64,000 nucleotides of DNA, taken from contig JAANBB010000130.1 of assembly GCA_014621425.1 (NCBI GenBank), positions 1 to 64,000 of the forward strand, read 5' to 3'. Every line of letters starts with the position of its first letter. Within the stretch, counting starts at the first letter, position 1. Shown here one piece after another: positions 31,614-42,075 of this stretch. The stretch comes from Cylindrodendrum hubeiense. Lineage: Eukaryota; Ascomycota; Sordariomycetes; Hypocreales; Nectriaceae. The position numbers were made by a program, and so were the translations under genes. The notes beneath the pieces were generated by a model. That model made no database searches, was not told the DNA's origin, and worked only from the letters and a program-made list of their open reading frames with translations.

Positions 31614-32302
31614 ATGGTCTCCCAGCGTGTCACTTACCGCCGCCGCAACGGGTGAGTCCCTATCCGAACGAGCTCTAATGCAATCATTCGAGCCACTGTC
31701 GTTGCGATCGCCCGGACTGACAAGGATTTCTCGCGCAGCTACAACACCACCTCCAACCGAACCCGAGTCATCAAGACTCCCGGTGGTGACATCCGTCTGC
31801 TTCACATCAAGAAGCGCGGCACTGTTCCCAAGTGTGGTGACTGCGGCTCCAAGCTGTCTGGCGTAGGTTGCCCTCAACGAACAAACGAGCATTCGTGGTG
31901 GTGGTGGAGGACTGGATCGACGAGATGGGTTGGCTCAACTGGGAAGAGGACACGAAAGCATGCCTCGGGAACAGCCTCGCTCCAGCCCTTGGGCATTCAT
32001 GGACGGCGTTGAATCCTCCGGTTGCCGCCTCTCCATCCTCATTGTTCCAGTTCACCACCTCCACACGAACGGCTCCCACCAGAAAATTCAAATACTGACT
32101 CTTCCCTCTTCAGATCCCCGCTCTCCGACCCCGCGAGTACTCCCAGATCTCCAAGCCCAAGAAGACCGTCCAGCGCGCCTACGGTGGTTCCCGATGCGGT
32201 GGCTGCGTCCGTGACCGTATTGTCCGAGCTTTCCTCATTGAGGAGCAGAAGATCGTCAAGAAGGTGTTGAAGGAGCAGGAGCAGAGCCAGAAGAAGAAAT
32301 AA
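31614..32302 (+). CDS. RPL34: 60S ribosomal protein eL34
   Basis: Three exons: 31614-31651, 31739-31862, 32114-32302, giving 116 aa. The protein starts [20 protein letters not shown], contains the paired cysteines [10 protein letters not shown] and RCGGCVRDR expected of a zinc-binding eL34, and ends in a Lys-rich tail. Intron 2 is 251 bp, long for this genome. I looked in it for C/D or H/ACA snoRNA boxes and found no convincing set. eL34 is a structural protein of the large subunit. Confidence 0.95.
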
Positions 32303-32897
32303 ATGCAATTTCCATTGCCGGATTTGGCTTTCTGCGTGGGAGGGCAAGGAACTCTGGGGACTCGGTTCATTGCTTTGGTGTTCATTAGGGCAAAAGGGAC
32401 TGCATGATACATCGGGACCGGGCCAAGAATGGCTGGTTGTCTGCCGTCTTAAGGACTGCTACTTTCCTCTTGGTGGTTGAAATGAAACGAACATCAAGCG
32501 GGCATGGACTAATTTACCGGTCATTGCAAGTGACTTTGAGACTATGTGATTGTGTGTGTCGTGGCTGTTTCCTATGCCTTGGTCTCCCCAGCGATTCGTC
32601 CCAAGTAATGAGCCCAAATTTATCCAGCACAAACTATTCCATACTCCATACTTCAATCCTCCCAGCGTATTGTTGAAATGGCGTTGTGAGCAGCTCTGTC
32701 CTATAGTCCTAAAGCGCATGGTTGCCCGCAAGTGACAATTCATGACGTGCAGCACTTCCGAAAAAATAATCAACACCCCACGTTCGGCTCTTGTTCCGAC
32801 TTCCGACATCAATCTACCTTCCACAACGCCTCCTCGTCCGCCTCCCATTGTCTTCTGGGCCGCCATATCTACCTCTGAGTTATCTGGACTCTGTATC
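32303..32897. other. intergenic region upstream of NDUFAF3-type gene
   Basis: The eL34 3' region and the promoter of the next gene. An in-frame ATG at 32742 would extend the next protein by 52 residues; this looks like leader sequence because the mitochondrial presequence begins at 32898. Confidence 0.45.
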
Positions 32898-33679
32898 ATG
32901 GCCGCTCGCAGCTTCATGCGCCCCTGCGCCGCCCCGCGCGCTCTGCGCCAGGCCCTCTCCCAAGCCTCCAGTGCTCCTTCGCGATCCACCATCACAGCTC
33001 TCCGATCCCACGCACCGACGTCGCCGGGCCCTCTACAGGCACTCCCCCTTGGCCACAGACTTTTCCACGCCGTGCCGAGCCGGAGGAAAGACCAAGAAGC
33101 TCCAGCGCACGCACCGACCGACCTCAACGACCTCAATGTGTTGGGCGACATCCCTATACCGTCGACATCGGTAGACGTGTGTATGTACGACGGGTTCGGG
33201 CTGAACAGCGGTGTCACGATATCGGACGGAAACGGCGTGATGCTGGTTGATGGGGAGGTATTCAACTGGCGGCCGTGGGAGGCGAAGGGGTCAATGAACT
33301 TGGCCAACAAGAAGGGCCAGTTTGAGATTCCCGCGCAGGCATTTGCGCTCTTTGACCTAATATGGCCACGACCTGGTGAGTCCCAGTAGCACCTATTCCT
33401 TTCCTTGTTCCGTCTCTTCAATGGAGACCAGGAAGCATCATAGCAGTTCACTTGGCTAACGGTACTACAGACCTCTTAATCATTGGCACGGGTCCATCGA
33501 TTATGCCCCTTAGTCCCGAGACTAGACGACACATCTCTGAGCTCGGTATCCGAATCGAGCTGATGGACACGAGAAACGCGGCCGCGCAGTTCAACCTGCT
33601 GGCGACAGAGAGGGGCGTCTCGGATGTGGCGGCAGCGCTGATACCAGTGGGCTGGAAAGATGGCGTTGGCGCAAAGTAA
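32898..33679 (+). CDS. NDUFAF3/DUF498-type mitochondrial complex I assembly factor
   Basis: Two exons, 32898-33375 and 33471-33679, joined in phase 1, giving 228 aa. The first 60 residues are rich in Arg, Ala and Ser without acids (MAARSFMRPCAAPRALRQ), as in a matrix targeting sequence. The DUF498/Mth938 fold follows: YDGFGLNSGVTISD, then FNWRPW, and after the splice DLLIIGTGPSIMPLSPE and NAAAQFNLLATERGVSDVAAALIP, all family blocks. In animals NDUFAF3 works with NDUFAF4 early in complex I assembly; the same is inferred here. The ATG at 32898 is preferred over the one at 32742. Confidence 0.9.
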
Positions 33680-35080
33680 CGGCACTATAGGCCGGGCTGG
33701 CGGTGACGCCTTGATGGAGAGCAGAGCTATATGTGTACACTGTAAACCTATGATGTAAGAGTAATGCATGGATATTGTTGTTTGCTGTATATTACTTGGA
33801 ACTGGGCTTCGCCAAAAGGGAGACGAACAAGATATCGGGATATCAGGAGGGTACATGAGGTTATTGGATGTGGATACCCATTTAGAATTCAACTCTCCTC
33901 GCCTATTCAAATATTGGGTGTGTTCACAGTTCGATGCGTAATTATGTGACGGGCTTCAACAGTAGTTCATGTGAGTGTTCGCCCAGCCCATCTCAATCTT
34001 ACAAGTGAACATTAGAGTTGAAGTGCAAATGTAATGAGATGGACCCCACGTTGCACTTTTGACAGCCATCTAATTCACCACTGATATTAGCTCAAACCAA
34101 TCTAAAACCCTCCCTAGGATTCTCGAGTCAGTTTAAGAGTATTCGGTTGATATTTCTTCTAGCGCTTGTCCGCTCGGTGACCATATAGGGTAAGTAGGGC
34201 CAAGAATATGTTGTCGTCATATTAGATAAGCAATCAGATCCGGCACAGGTAAAATACCTACCCATGTTGGACAGACGCGGCCATGATTGGCCGGTGTGGT
34301 TCTTCCAATGAAGATCTCTTCGCAACCCCAGGTGGATGATGCAATGCGGCGATTGGTTGGGCAACCAGAAGACTCATCCCATCACCACGAAGCGACGAGC
34401 TCTCGCTCCATTTATCGTCACCAATTAAGGCCTCTGGTAACGTAAGGCTGCTCGAGCACGGCCCCGTCAACCTCAATTCCAGCCCGCGAGAAGCCTCTGC
34501 GACGACTCGACTGCCTCGTGCGCTCCAGCTCCAGCACCGCCTTCGCCCTGACCGCGATTTTCGTGGGGCCCTGGGCCGCTGTTGGGGTTCTGTGACGGCC
34601 TCACCCACAAAAGCTCTGGGCTGAGCCTTTGTCGTGGTCTTTCTGGCTCGCGCATACTTGCCACAGCCGGACTCTCGGATCTCCCTACCGTTCGTGATAG
34701 ATATCCCGGAGCTTCCCTCCCGAAGCTTCCCTACCGACACTACACTCAGGTCGACAGCACGGCCTGCCTCTCTCCTACCCGCCGCGTTGGATAGCCACAG
34801 GACGACGACTCGTGCCTCCCCCGGATTTGCTTTTTGATACCCACGGGTGACTAACTTGGCTGGGTCCGTCACGGACGCGAACCACCGCTTCTTGTTGGAC
34901 AACGACAGTCTCACAGTATCCTTGGCTTTTCACCGCCGTCGCATTTATCAATCGCGACATCCCGCTCATCTCACCCACTCTCAAAACACTCAGCCGCAAC
35001 TCATATTGTTCTTCCCGGACCACACATCTCAGACCTCTCTCACCCATCCACCCCGACCTGCCGGGCTACCCACCCGTTGA
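33680..35080. other. intergenic region upstream of hydrolase/phosphatase fusion
   Basis: About 1.4 kb with no supported gene. The last 600 bases are C/T-rich leader-type sequence leading to the ATG at 35081. The minus-strand frame of 218 codons at 34258-34914 is Arg/Ser-rich and antisense to this leader; I treat it as chance. Confidence 0.45.
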
Positions 35081-37012
35081 ATGCAGTCTCAGACGCACGG
35101 CATGACGGCTCCTCCCCCTGGCCACTCTCAGCAGTCTGCGGACTCCACCGACCCTCACCTCACGGACCCCACGCTCCTCAGGGACAATTCCGAGTTCAAG
35201 TCCTACAAGACGAGTGGCTTTGAGTATCCTGGCCTCCGGATCTTTTACCGCCAGCATGCCAAGGCCGACCAGCTTCCCAAGAACCCGGCGCCTCTCCCCT
35301 TGCTCGTCTTCCTCCACGGACTCGGCGGCTCAGTGGCCCAGTTTCACCCCCTGTTGAGCAGTTTGACGGATCTGGCTCCTTGCTTAGCTATTGACTACCC
35401 CGGATGTGGTCGCTCAGAGTTTTCTGTCACATCATGGGACGCCTACACAACTGAGGCCCTGGTGGAGCTGCTGGAGACCATCATTGATGACTACCGAGAC
35501 AAGGATGCTGGCCAGCGTGTTGTTCTCATCGGTCATAGCATGGGGACTGCCCTCTCAGCCCAATTGGCCAACCCAAAGGTGCCCCATACGACTTCGCTGG
35601 CACAATACATTGTCGGACTCATCGCCATCTGCCCCGTTTCTGGCCCGCCCAGTGAGTCCATGACCACATGGGCCAGGAGGGCTATGTGGATTCCCGGATG
35701 GCTCTTCTCCTTGTGGCGTGCCTGGGATGCACGAGGCGGCCCTGAGAGCGCAAGCGTCAAGCGTTTTGTTGGTGAAAGCTCGGATGAGACCGCCAGGCTG
35801 CTCCAGAACCGCTTTAACAGACAGAGCCGGACTCCTGTCTGGAGACGCATGGCTAACGGCGCGTTGCCTGTCTACACAAATGGCAAGCCTAGTGGTGGTA
35901 TTCCTACACTCGATGTTTGGGCGGGCTTGGACATCCCGGTTTACTTGATTGCAGGCGAGAATGACAACATTGTTTCGCCCAAGGACGTCGACAAGATTGT
36001 CAAGGTGTTGGACCCCGAGAGAAGCCCATCTGAGGCCGAGCTGGCGGAGGAGGCGAGCAAGACTGTTATAGACTCTGCTGCGCCGGTTAATACTTCGGCA
36101 CGACTCGCAGATCACATCCCACAAGCAATCGAGGATCTACGAGACGAGGATTTCAAGAGGGCCAAGGCCACTCAGACGGAGATTGATGAGAGTCAGGAGG
36201 ACCCATCAACCCCTCGAGACCCTTGCACGCCACATGAGACCGTCGCAGAGCTCCCAACTTTGCCAAACCATCCCCGGAAGGTCATACACTCCATCGTCCT
36301 GCCTCCGCCGGCCACTCATGCGCTTCTCTACACCCCCTGCACCGTCCGTGCCGTAGCGGGCCTCATCTCTGACTTCCTTGGGGCGAACATCACTGGCCGG
36401 CTTTCCCTGGCATGGCAGCTGCAGTACCTCTCCCGCGAGGGCAAGTGGGACGTCAAGAACCTGAACAAGTGGAAGTCGGTCAACCCCGTCTCCGAGCCCA
36501 TCGGCCCCGTCGGGAAGCCCGTCTTCCGCGCCATGAAAACACTCCGTGAGGCCGACGACATCCACTCCCCGACCGAATTCGTCTCGAACTGGGGCGGCGT
36601 CGTCAAGGACGTCATTGATATTTCCAAGGACCAACCCGTCTATGACCCCCGCGGACTCGAGCGTGCCAACATTCACTACCACAAGTTCCCCACCGTCTCG
36701 AAAGTTCCCCCTAGCGCTGAAGAGGTCGACGCCTTCATCCATCTCGTCGATGAACTGCGCGCAAAGCAGCCCGATCGTGCGGCCAAGGAATCATGGGAGG
36801 ATCCCGCGCAGTGCGTCATCGGCGTCCACTGTCACTACGGCTTCAACCGCACGGGGTATTTCATCGTCTGCTACCTCGTGGAGCGGTGCGACTTCGAAGT
36901 CCGCGAAGCTATCGAAACGTTTGCGAAAATGCGCCCTAACGGTATTCGCCATTCGCATTTCCTGGACCGGCTGTACGTTCGGTACAACGTGGCTGCCGCT
37001 CGCACTACGTAG
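35081..37012 (+). CDS. alpha/beta hydrolase fused to a PTP/RNA-triphosphatase-like domain
   Basis: Single exon, 643 aa. Residues about 45-320 are an alpha/beta hydrolase: oxyanion motif LVFLHGLGG, nucleophile elbow GHSMG with Ser153, and the acid region VYLIAGENDNIVSP. A linker rich in Glu/Asp follows (about 320-400). The C-terminal third is a cysteine phosphatase with the P-loop HCHYGFNRTG (Cys584, Arg590) and the preceding DISKDQPVYDP segment. It resembles the triphosphatase domain of animal mRNA capping enzymes more than classical protein phosphatases (VGVHC-type strand, RPNGIRHSHFLDRL). No frameshift or intron separates the halves, so the fusion looks real. Substrates are unknown. ATG at 35102 is an alternative start. 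Confidence 0.85.
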   Translation: MQSQTHGMTAPPPGHSQQSADSTDPHLTDPTLLRDNSEFKSYKTSGFEYPGLRIFYRQHAKADQLPKNPAPLPLLVFLHGLGGSVAQFHPLLSSLTDLAPCLAIDYPGCGRSEFSVTSWDAYTTEALVELLETIIDDYRDKDAGQRVVLIGHSMGTALSAQLANPKVPHTTSLAQYIVGLIAICPVSGPPSESMTTWARRAMWIPGWLFSLWRAWDARGGPESASVKRFVGESSDETARLLQNRFNRQSRTPVWRRMANGALPVYTNGKPSGGIPTLDVWAGLDIPVYLIAGENDNIVSPKDVDKIVKVLDPERSPSEAELAEEASKTVIDSAAPVNTSARLADHIPQAIEDLRDEDFKRAKATQTEIDESQEDPSTPRDPCTPHETVAELPTLPNHPRKVIHSIVLPPPATHALLYTPCTVRAVAGLISDFLGANITGRLSLAWQLQYLSREGKWDVKNLNKWKSVNPVSEPIGPVGKPVFRAMKTLREADDIHSPTEFVSNWGGVVKDVIDISKDQPVYDPRGLERANIHYHKFPTVSKVPPSAEEVDAFIHLVDELRAKQPDRAAKESWEDPAQCVIGVHCHYGFNRTGYFIVCYLVERCDFEVREAIETFAKMRPNGIRHSHFLDRLYVRYNVAAARTT

Positions 37013-37424
37013 CCCTGTCCACTGTCAGTTGAGAATGGGTATTCGCTGCGAAGGAAGATATTCAACAAAGAGGAGGACTGAAGCGAAATAGTAGTTATGA
37101 TTAGGTTCAGTCTGGAAGCGTTTCCTTTTATGGGCTGGCGGATTGGCGTCTGGTTGGGATGGATCGGTATAGACGGAGCACGGTAGCGATGAAATTGTGG
37201 CGAATAAAATAGCAGGCGGTGTTTTTGGTTTCTTGGTTTCAACAATCGATAGTATTCATGATCTAACTCACAATCCAATGTCAACACTCGTTTAGTCTTT
37301 ATGCTCGCTATATGCTTGCTATATGCTCGCTCCTCTCCGAGTAAGGAAGTCATGCCCCCTCTTTAGTCATTCTATAGTGCCCATGCGCCCCAATCCAGGA
37401 TTCGATCGTCTATAACACATGCAA
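37013..37424. other. convergent 3' region, hydrolase fusion and alkaline phosphatase
   Basis: Both neighbours end here. The stretch holds a small direct repeat (TATGCTCGCTATATGCTTGCTATATGCTCGC, about 37301-37331, shown here by its 10-13-base units) and no gene. Confidence 0.4.
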
Positions 37425-39160
37425 TTACCATGCTAGGTGGTGGATGTCGTTCACGCTCGCAGCTTGCACTGCTGCCACGGCCTCGGCATTGGGCTTGGCA
37501 GTCTTCTCTCTGAGCTCCTCGGTGATCTCATTAATGTCGACTTCGAGGTACGCGCCCATGAAATCCCCAATCTCTGTGTTCTCGATGTTTCCGCGGATCT
37601 TATCGGTGCCAGGGCCGCCGGAGCTGTAGATGTTGACATCGACGGCCGTGTGGCCGTGGGTGCTCCAGCCGATGTGGGCGCGCAGGGAGATCATGTCAGC
37701 GAATGCGTGAAGGGAGTCGCTGAGGTTGTCGACGATGCGGGTGAGCTCGGCGTCGGTGGCATCGGAGATGCCGAGTCCGGGGATGACGAGCTCCTCGTTG
37801 ATCCAGGTCCTGAGCTTGTCCTTGTTGCCGGAGAAGTCGGAACTGGCGACGTGGGCACGAAGCTTCCAGGCGAGCCACTCGGCCGAGGCGGTGGCGTTGG
37901 CTAGAACCTTGGGGTACCAGTTGTAAACGGGGTCGTGGCCAGGGATCTGGATAGCAGTGTCGAGGCCGCCGGTCTCGTGGTCGCTGGTGGAAACGAGGAC
38001 GGTCTCGGTCTTGCTCTGGGCAATGAAGTCGAGGACGACCTGGAAGGTCTTGTCGTACTCGATGACTTCGTGGACCTGGGCGGCAGGATCGTTGTAGTGA
38101 GCGGCATGGTCAATTCGGCTGCCCTCAATCATGATGAAGAAGCCCTTCTCGCTGTTCTCAGTGGCCTTCTCGAGAGTGCGGAGGGCCGTCTTGGCCATCT
38201 CGCTGAGAGAGGGGTAGATGTCGTTGTGGTTTCGGCGGTCAATCTCGAAGGGGATATCGTGGGAGGCGTACAGACCCAGAAGAGGGAGCTGGGCCTTCTC
38301 GCCGCCCTCGAGGGCGTTGAAGCCGGCGCGGTCGTCGCTGTAGGCCCAGTTGTGGTTTTTCTGGGCAATCTTGACGACGTCGACGTCATCAGAGCGGCAG
38401 CTTCCCTCGGTGCTGTTGGGGAGGAAGAAGCACCGGCCACCGCCCAGCATCAGGTCAACAGAGCGTCCCAGAACACCCTCTCCGACCTCCTGAAGAGCGA
38501 TGGAGTCCTCCATGGACCTAACCAACACATGGGATCCAAAGCTAGCAGGCGTGGCGTCGGTGATGCGGGTGGTGGCGACAAGCCCGGTAAGATAGCCAAT
38601 TCTCTTTGCGGCTTCGAGAACGGTGCCGCAGGGCTCAAGGTCCGGGAGAACGCCGATGGCGCCATTGTAGCTCTTCTTGCCGCAAGAGAAGGCGGTTGCG
38701 CCGGCGGCGCTGTCAGTGACCAAGGAGTTGCTGGACCGGGTGCGGCTGGAGCCCCAGAAGTGCTGGTCGAGGACGAGGACATTGTCAATGGGGAGGTCCT
38801 GGGTGTGCTGGCGGAAGCTGCGCGTCATGGAGAGCGAGGTCGGGCCCATGCCGTCGGAGACCATGAAGACGAGGTTGCGCTTGGCGGCGGGGACATGTTG
38901 CCGGGGCTGGGTGGTCTGGTTATGCTGGATACAGACGGCGAGGATTATGACGGTAGCGGTGGCGATGAGGGCCCAGACAAACAGGGCGAGCTCACGGAGG
39001 CGCGAGAAGCGGCCGGATTTCCTGGCGGCCTCGACATCGGGGCGGTCCTGCGAGGACAGGAGGGGGCTTCGTTCAGACGCCTGGAGAGCAGCAACGGTCA
39101 GACTTGGAGGCTTGCAGAGTGTGCGGGCAGCTGCAGCAGCACGAGGAGGCAACATACCAT
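37425..39160 (-). CDS. PHO8: vacuolar-type alkaline phosphatase (Pho8 family)
   Basis: Preferred model: exon 1 is only the ATG at 39160-39158, intron 39157-39081 (GTATGT donor, CTGAC branch, CTCCAG acceptor), exon 2 39080-37425, giving 552 aa starting MASERSPLLSS. Unspliced reading from ATG 39155 would give 576 aa with an Ala/Arg-rich start. A single membrane segment (about residues 26-48; FVWALIATATVIILAVCI) makes it type II. Catalytic motifs are MVSDGMGP (metal Asp), LVTDSAAGATAFSCG (nucleophile Ser), IEGSRIDHAAH and STSDHETGG, plus a His near WSTHGHTAVDV. The family cleaves phosphate monoesters in the vacuole with Zn and Mg. ERSPLL resembles an N-terminal dileucine sorting signal, which fits vacuolar targeting. 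Confidence 0.93.
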
Positions 39161-39491
39161 GGTTCAGACTGACGGCCTGCGTAGCTGACAGCGGCGACGG
39201 AGCTGGTGATGAAGAGAGAGGCTGGAAGCGCGGGGCGGAGCGCAGTCAGAGGAAGCCATGACATTATAAGGCAGCCCCCGGGGCCAGGTACCCCGGCGCG
39301 GCACAGGCAGAGTCATTACGGTGGGGATGCGTCCAGGGCGTCCAGGGCCTGCGGCGCCAAGTCCAGATAAGGTGTCGGAATGGCGCCGGCCTTGGCAGGT
39401 GAGCAGCCCAACGGCCACTCAGGCGCCGTTGCGAGCGCCGCGTCCAGGGAGGTCCAGGCCCCCACGCAGCGGGCCAGCCAGTGCGTCCAGG

Positions 39492-39536
39492 GCCCAGCCA
39501 GCGCCAGCCAGCGCCAGCCAGTGCCAGCCAGTGCCA
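39492..39536. repeat. 10-bp minisatellite (GCCAGCCAGC/T)
   Basis: Four and a half copies of a 10-mer, the last two with T in place of C. It lies 330-375 bases upstream of the alkaline phosphatase start. Confidence 0.8.
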
Positions 39537-39615
39537 CGGCACCAAATCGTCATTCGGCTCGCCCACTCCGCCTACGAAGGCCTGCGGGAGGGACCCTGTG
39601 ACGTCTGCCGCAGCT

Positions 39616-39621
39616 CACGTG
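39616..39621. promoter_or_regulatory. CACGTG site upstream of alkaline phosphatase
   Basis: CACGTG followed by G, about 460 bases before the alkaline phosphatase start. In yeast Pho4 and in Neurospora NUC-1 bind CACGTG sites of phosphate-regulated genes. Use here is inferred. Confidence 0.35.
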
Positions 39622-41116
39622 GCGCCGCGGCTCTGGGTGTCTGCTCTGGGGAACGCTGCAGCCGTCGCTGACGGCCAAGCTGCGTTGCAGTATTATGTAC
39701 GATTTTCGGGGTTGCAGTCGCATTGCCCCAAGGCATTGCCGGTTTTCAGCTCCACCGACCGCCCCGAGGGGCCCCCGTGACCACGGCACGGCGCCTGAGT
39801 GCGTGCGAGTCTGGGTCGTGCCCACGGCATCGGACCTATCGCGACCAATGGCGTCACCAACTGAGACACGGGAGTCGACCCTGGCACGCGGCTGGGTCAT
39901 GAGCAACTTGCCGTGTCTCAAAAGTCCCAAAAATCTCAAAAGCCTCACCAGTCTCACAACACAGCGCAGTTTCTGACGAGTCCCGGTTCTGACGAGTCTC
40001 AGTGTCTTCCCACCTCTTTCCGCACTGGGAACCCTCTGCTTCTGGCTTCTGGCCCCCTTTGACGTAAAAGCACTCGCTCACTCTCCACTCCGCCCAGCGC
40101 TTGAATTCCTCGGGTGCGAAACCGGCCCATCGCCCCGAAGCCCTAACCACACCCGAGTCCTTCTACAGACTTCTATGAAACGAGTCATTGCCGATGATAC
40201 CCTCATCTGCATGTGTGGTTGTGGAGTCCATCAAGGTTCTTGAAAAGAGACCACGACTCTGAGGACATGACTCGGAGTGGCAAACCATCCCTGGACACAA
40301 CATCTGGTATCCATCTCTGACCTTCATCTCCATCCCTAGACAGAGTTTCAAGGAGGATAAGCTCCGGTTACCTGGCACGTACAGGTATTTTGGAAGTTGG
40401 GAGTTGAAAGTCGAATTGCGTACCACGATAGGGTCTCATGTAGCTTATTCCCGTCCAAATGCCACTCAGGTTGTTCGTAGTCCTCCGCCACCATACTTTC
40501 GACCTATCGCAAGTTGTATGATACATCTCGGTATAGGCTGCAATCACATCCACACAGGTTCGGCCTGAAGCTAGAGAATATAAAGGGATCAGACTTGAAC
40601 AAGAAACGACGGGCATGTCTCTTGCTATTATTCTGGCATAGCCTCTTTGAGATGAAGTTACCTCTCCTTTGCTCATATTCCCGCTGTCTTATAGCACACG
40701 ATGCATGCCCATCATTGGACAACGAGCTGACTACCGCACAGATCAGCCGCATGTAGACACAGAACGGCATCCTTCGGGATCTATGGTATGGCTGGGAGCC
40801 TGAGTCTTCCACGCGGATAACTAAAAAGGGGTCTCAGGTCAGGGGCTGCCTGGAACCCATGACATAGATATCAACGAAACGCTAGTAGCTATATTCGACG
40901 ATACAGCCAGCTGCAATGCACGGGAGATAGGGGCAGTCAAAACTTTCATCAACTCTCATTTTTAAAACGATAGAGGGCTTGCTCATGCATGATTATTTGA
41001 TCTACTGTTTCTCCTGTCAATGAATTCTGAACATATCGCATAGTTGAAAAATCGTGGTATTATATAATCTTCGCTTCCTATCAAACATGTCATGGTATAA
41101 ATCATCATCGTCATCC

Positions 41117-42075
41117 TTATTTGACCTCCTCAGCACCCCAGTAGAAGGTGTCGATGTCGAGACCCAGAAACTCATCAGCGTATTTCCTCGTCTGCTCGCT
41201 CTCAGTTGCCGCACCCGCACACACAAGCAGCGGCATGAAGTGCTCACCGCCATGGGGCGGGTGCATGATGTCGGCGAAGGGAAACTTGCGCCAGCCCTTG
41301 AGCGCCTCCCAGCGTTCGGAGATGTCCTTCTTGCCCACGGCGTCATTCAGGGTGCTGTTCCAGGTATCCGACGCGGTGCGGAACTCAGCGCGCTGCTTGG
41401 GCGGGGCGCTCATCAGTTGGCGCATGATGCCAAGGTTGTGGAAGGAGGCGAAGCCGGAACCGACGATGGCGACGTTGGAGGCGCGCAGCTTGGCCAGCGC
41501 CTTGCCCATGCGGAGGTGGGCCTCGGGGTCTTCGGACCCGAGCACGGAGATCTGCACGACGGGGATGTCGGCCTTGGGGTTGATGAGCAACAGCGGGATG
41601 AAGACGCCGTGATCCCAGCCGCGCTCGTCGTCGAGCACGGAGGCGACGCCCTCACCGGCCAGAGCGTCGCGGAGCTCCCTTGCGAGCTCCGGGTGGCCGG
41701 GGGCCGGGTACTTGAGGGCGTAAGACTCCTTGGGGAAGCCGTAGTAGTCGTAGTAGAGCTTGTGGGAGGCGCCCGACGAGATGGTGGGCTTGTCGGTGGA
41801 CCAGTGGGCGGTGACGACGACGATGGCGCGGGGCTGCTCGGGCGTGCCCAGCTTGAGAAGCTTGGGGACGCGCTTCTTGAGCGAGGAGATGATGGATGCG
41901 TGGCCGGGATCACCCAGGACGGGCATGGGGCCTGGTGAAGCATGTTGTTAGCCATGGTGATATCTCGGAAGTACGGAAATAGACGAAGTCATGACGGTGG
42001 GATTGGGGATTGAGGATTGAGGGGCAACTCACCTCCGCCGTGGGAAAGCGCAACGATGGGACCGAGAGTCGTCAT
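41117..42075 (-). CDS. LigB/DODA-type extradiol ring-cleavage dioxygenase
   Basis: Two exons on the minus strand, 42075-42033 and 41931-41117, giving 285 aa. The spliced start MTTLGPIVALSHGGGPMPVL supplies a metal His12. His57 (VVTAHWS), His122 (GWDHGVFIPL) and His237/His240/His244 (MHPPHGGEHFMPLL) complete the pattern of the class III extradiol dioxygenase fold. Closest to 4,5-DOPA dioxygenases of bacteria, fungi and plants, which open catechol rings with a bound Zn or Fe. The natural substrate in this fungus cannot be told. No catechol-pathway neighbours are seen. Cytosolic; no signal peptide. Confidence 0.9.

Larger units (their letters stand above)
39161..41116. other. intergenic region upstream of alkaline phosphatase
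   Basis: About 2 kb. It contains the phosphatase promoter with CACGTGG at 39616-39622, a 10-bp minisatellite at 39492-39536, and the 3' region of the dioxygenase gene. No supported gene is seen. Confidence 0.45.

Noticed and set aside
31863..32113. Possible snoRNA in the long second intron of eL34
   Set aside because: No C/D or H/ACA box set with a terminal stem could be found by eye.
32459..33451. 330-codon minus-strand frame
   Set aside because: Overlaps the NDUFAF3-type gene and its promoter in antisense; no domain seen.
34258..34914. 218-codon minus-strand frame
   Set aside because: Arg/Ser-rich and antisense to the C/T-rich leader of the hydrolase fusion; no supporting features.
37935..39188. 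417-codon plus-strand frame
   Set aside because: Exactly antisense to the alkaline phosphatase gene, whose catalytic motifs are clear. High G/C third positions keep the reverse frame open.
41054..41938. 294-codon plus-strand frame
   Set aside because: Antisense shadow of the LigB-type dioxygenase; Val/Gly/Glu-rich composition typical of such shadows.
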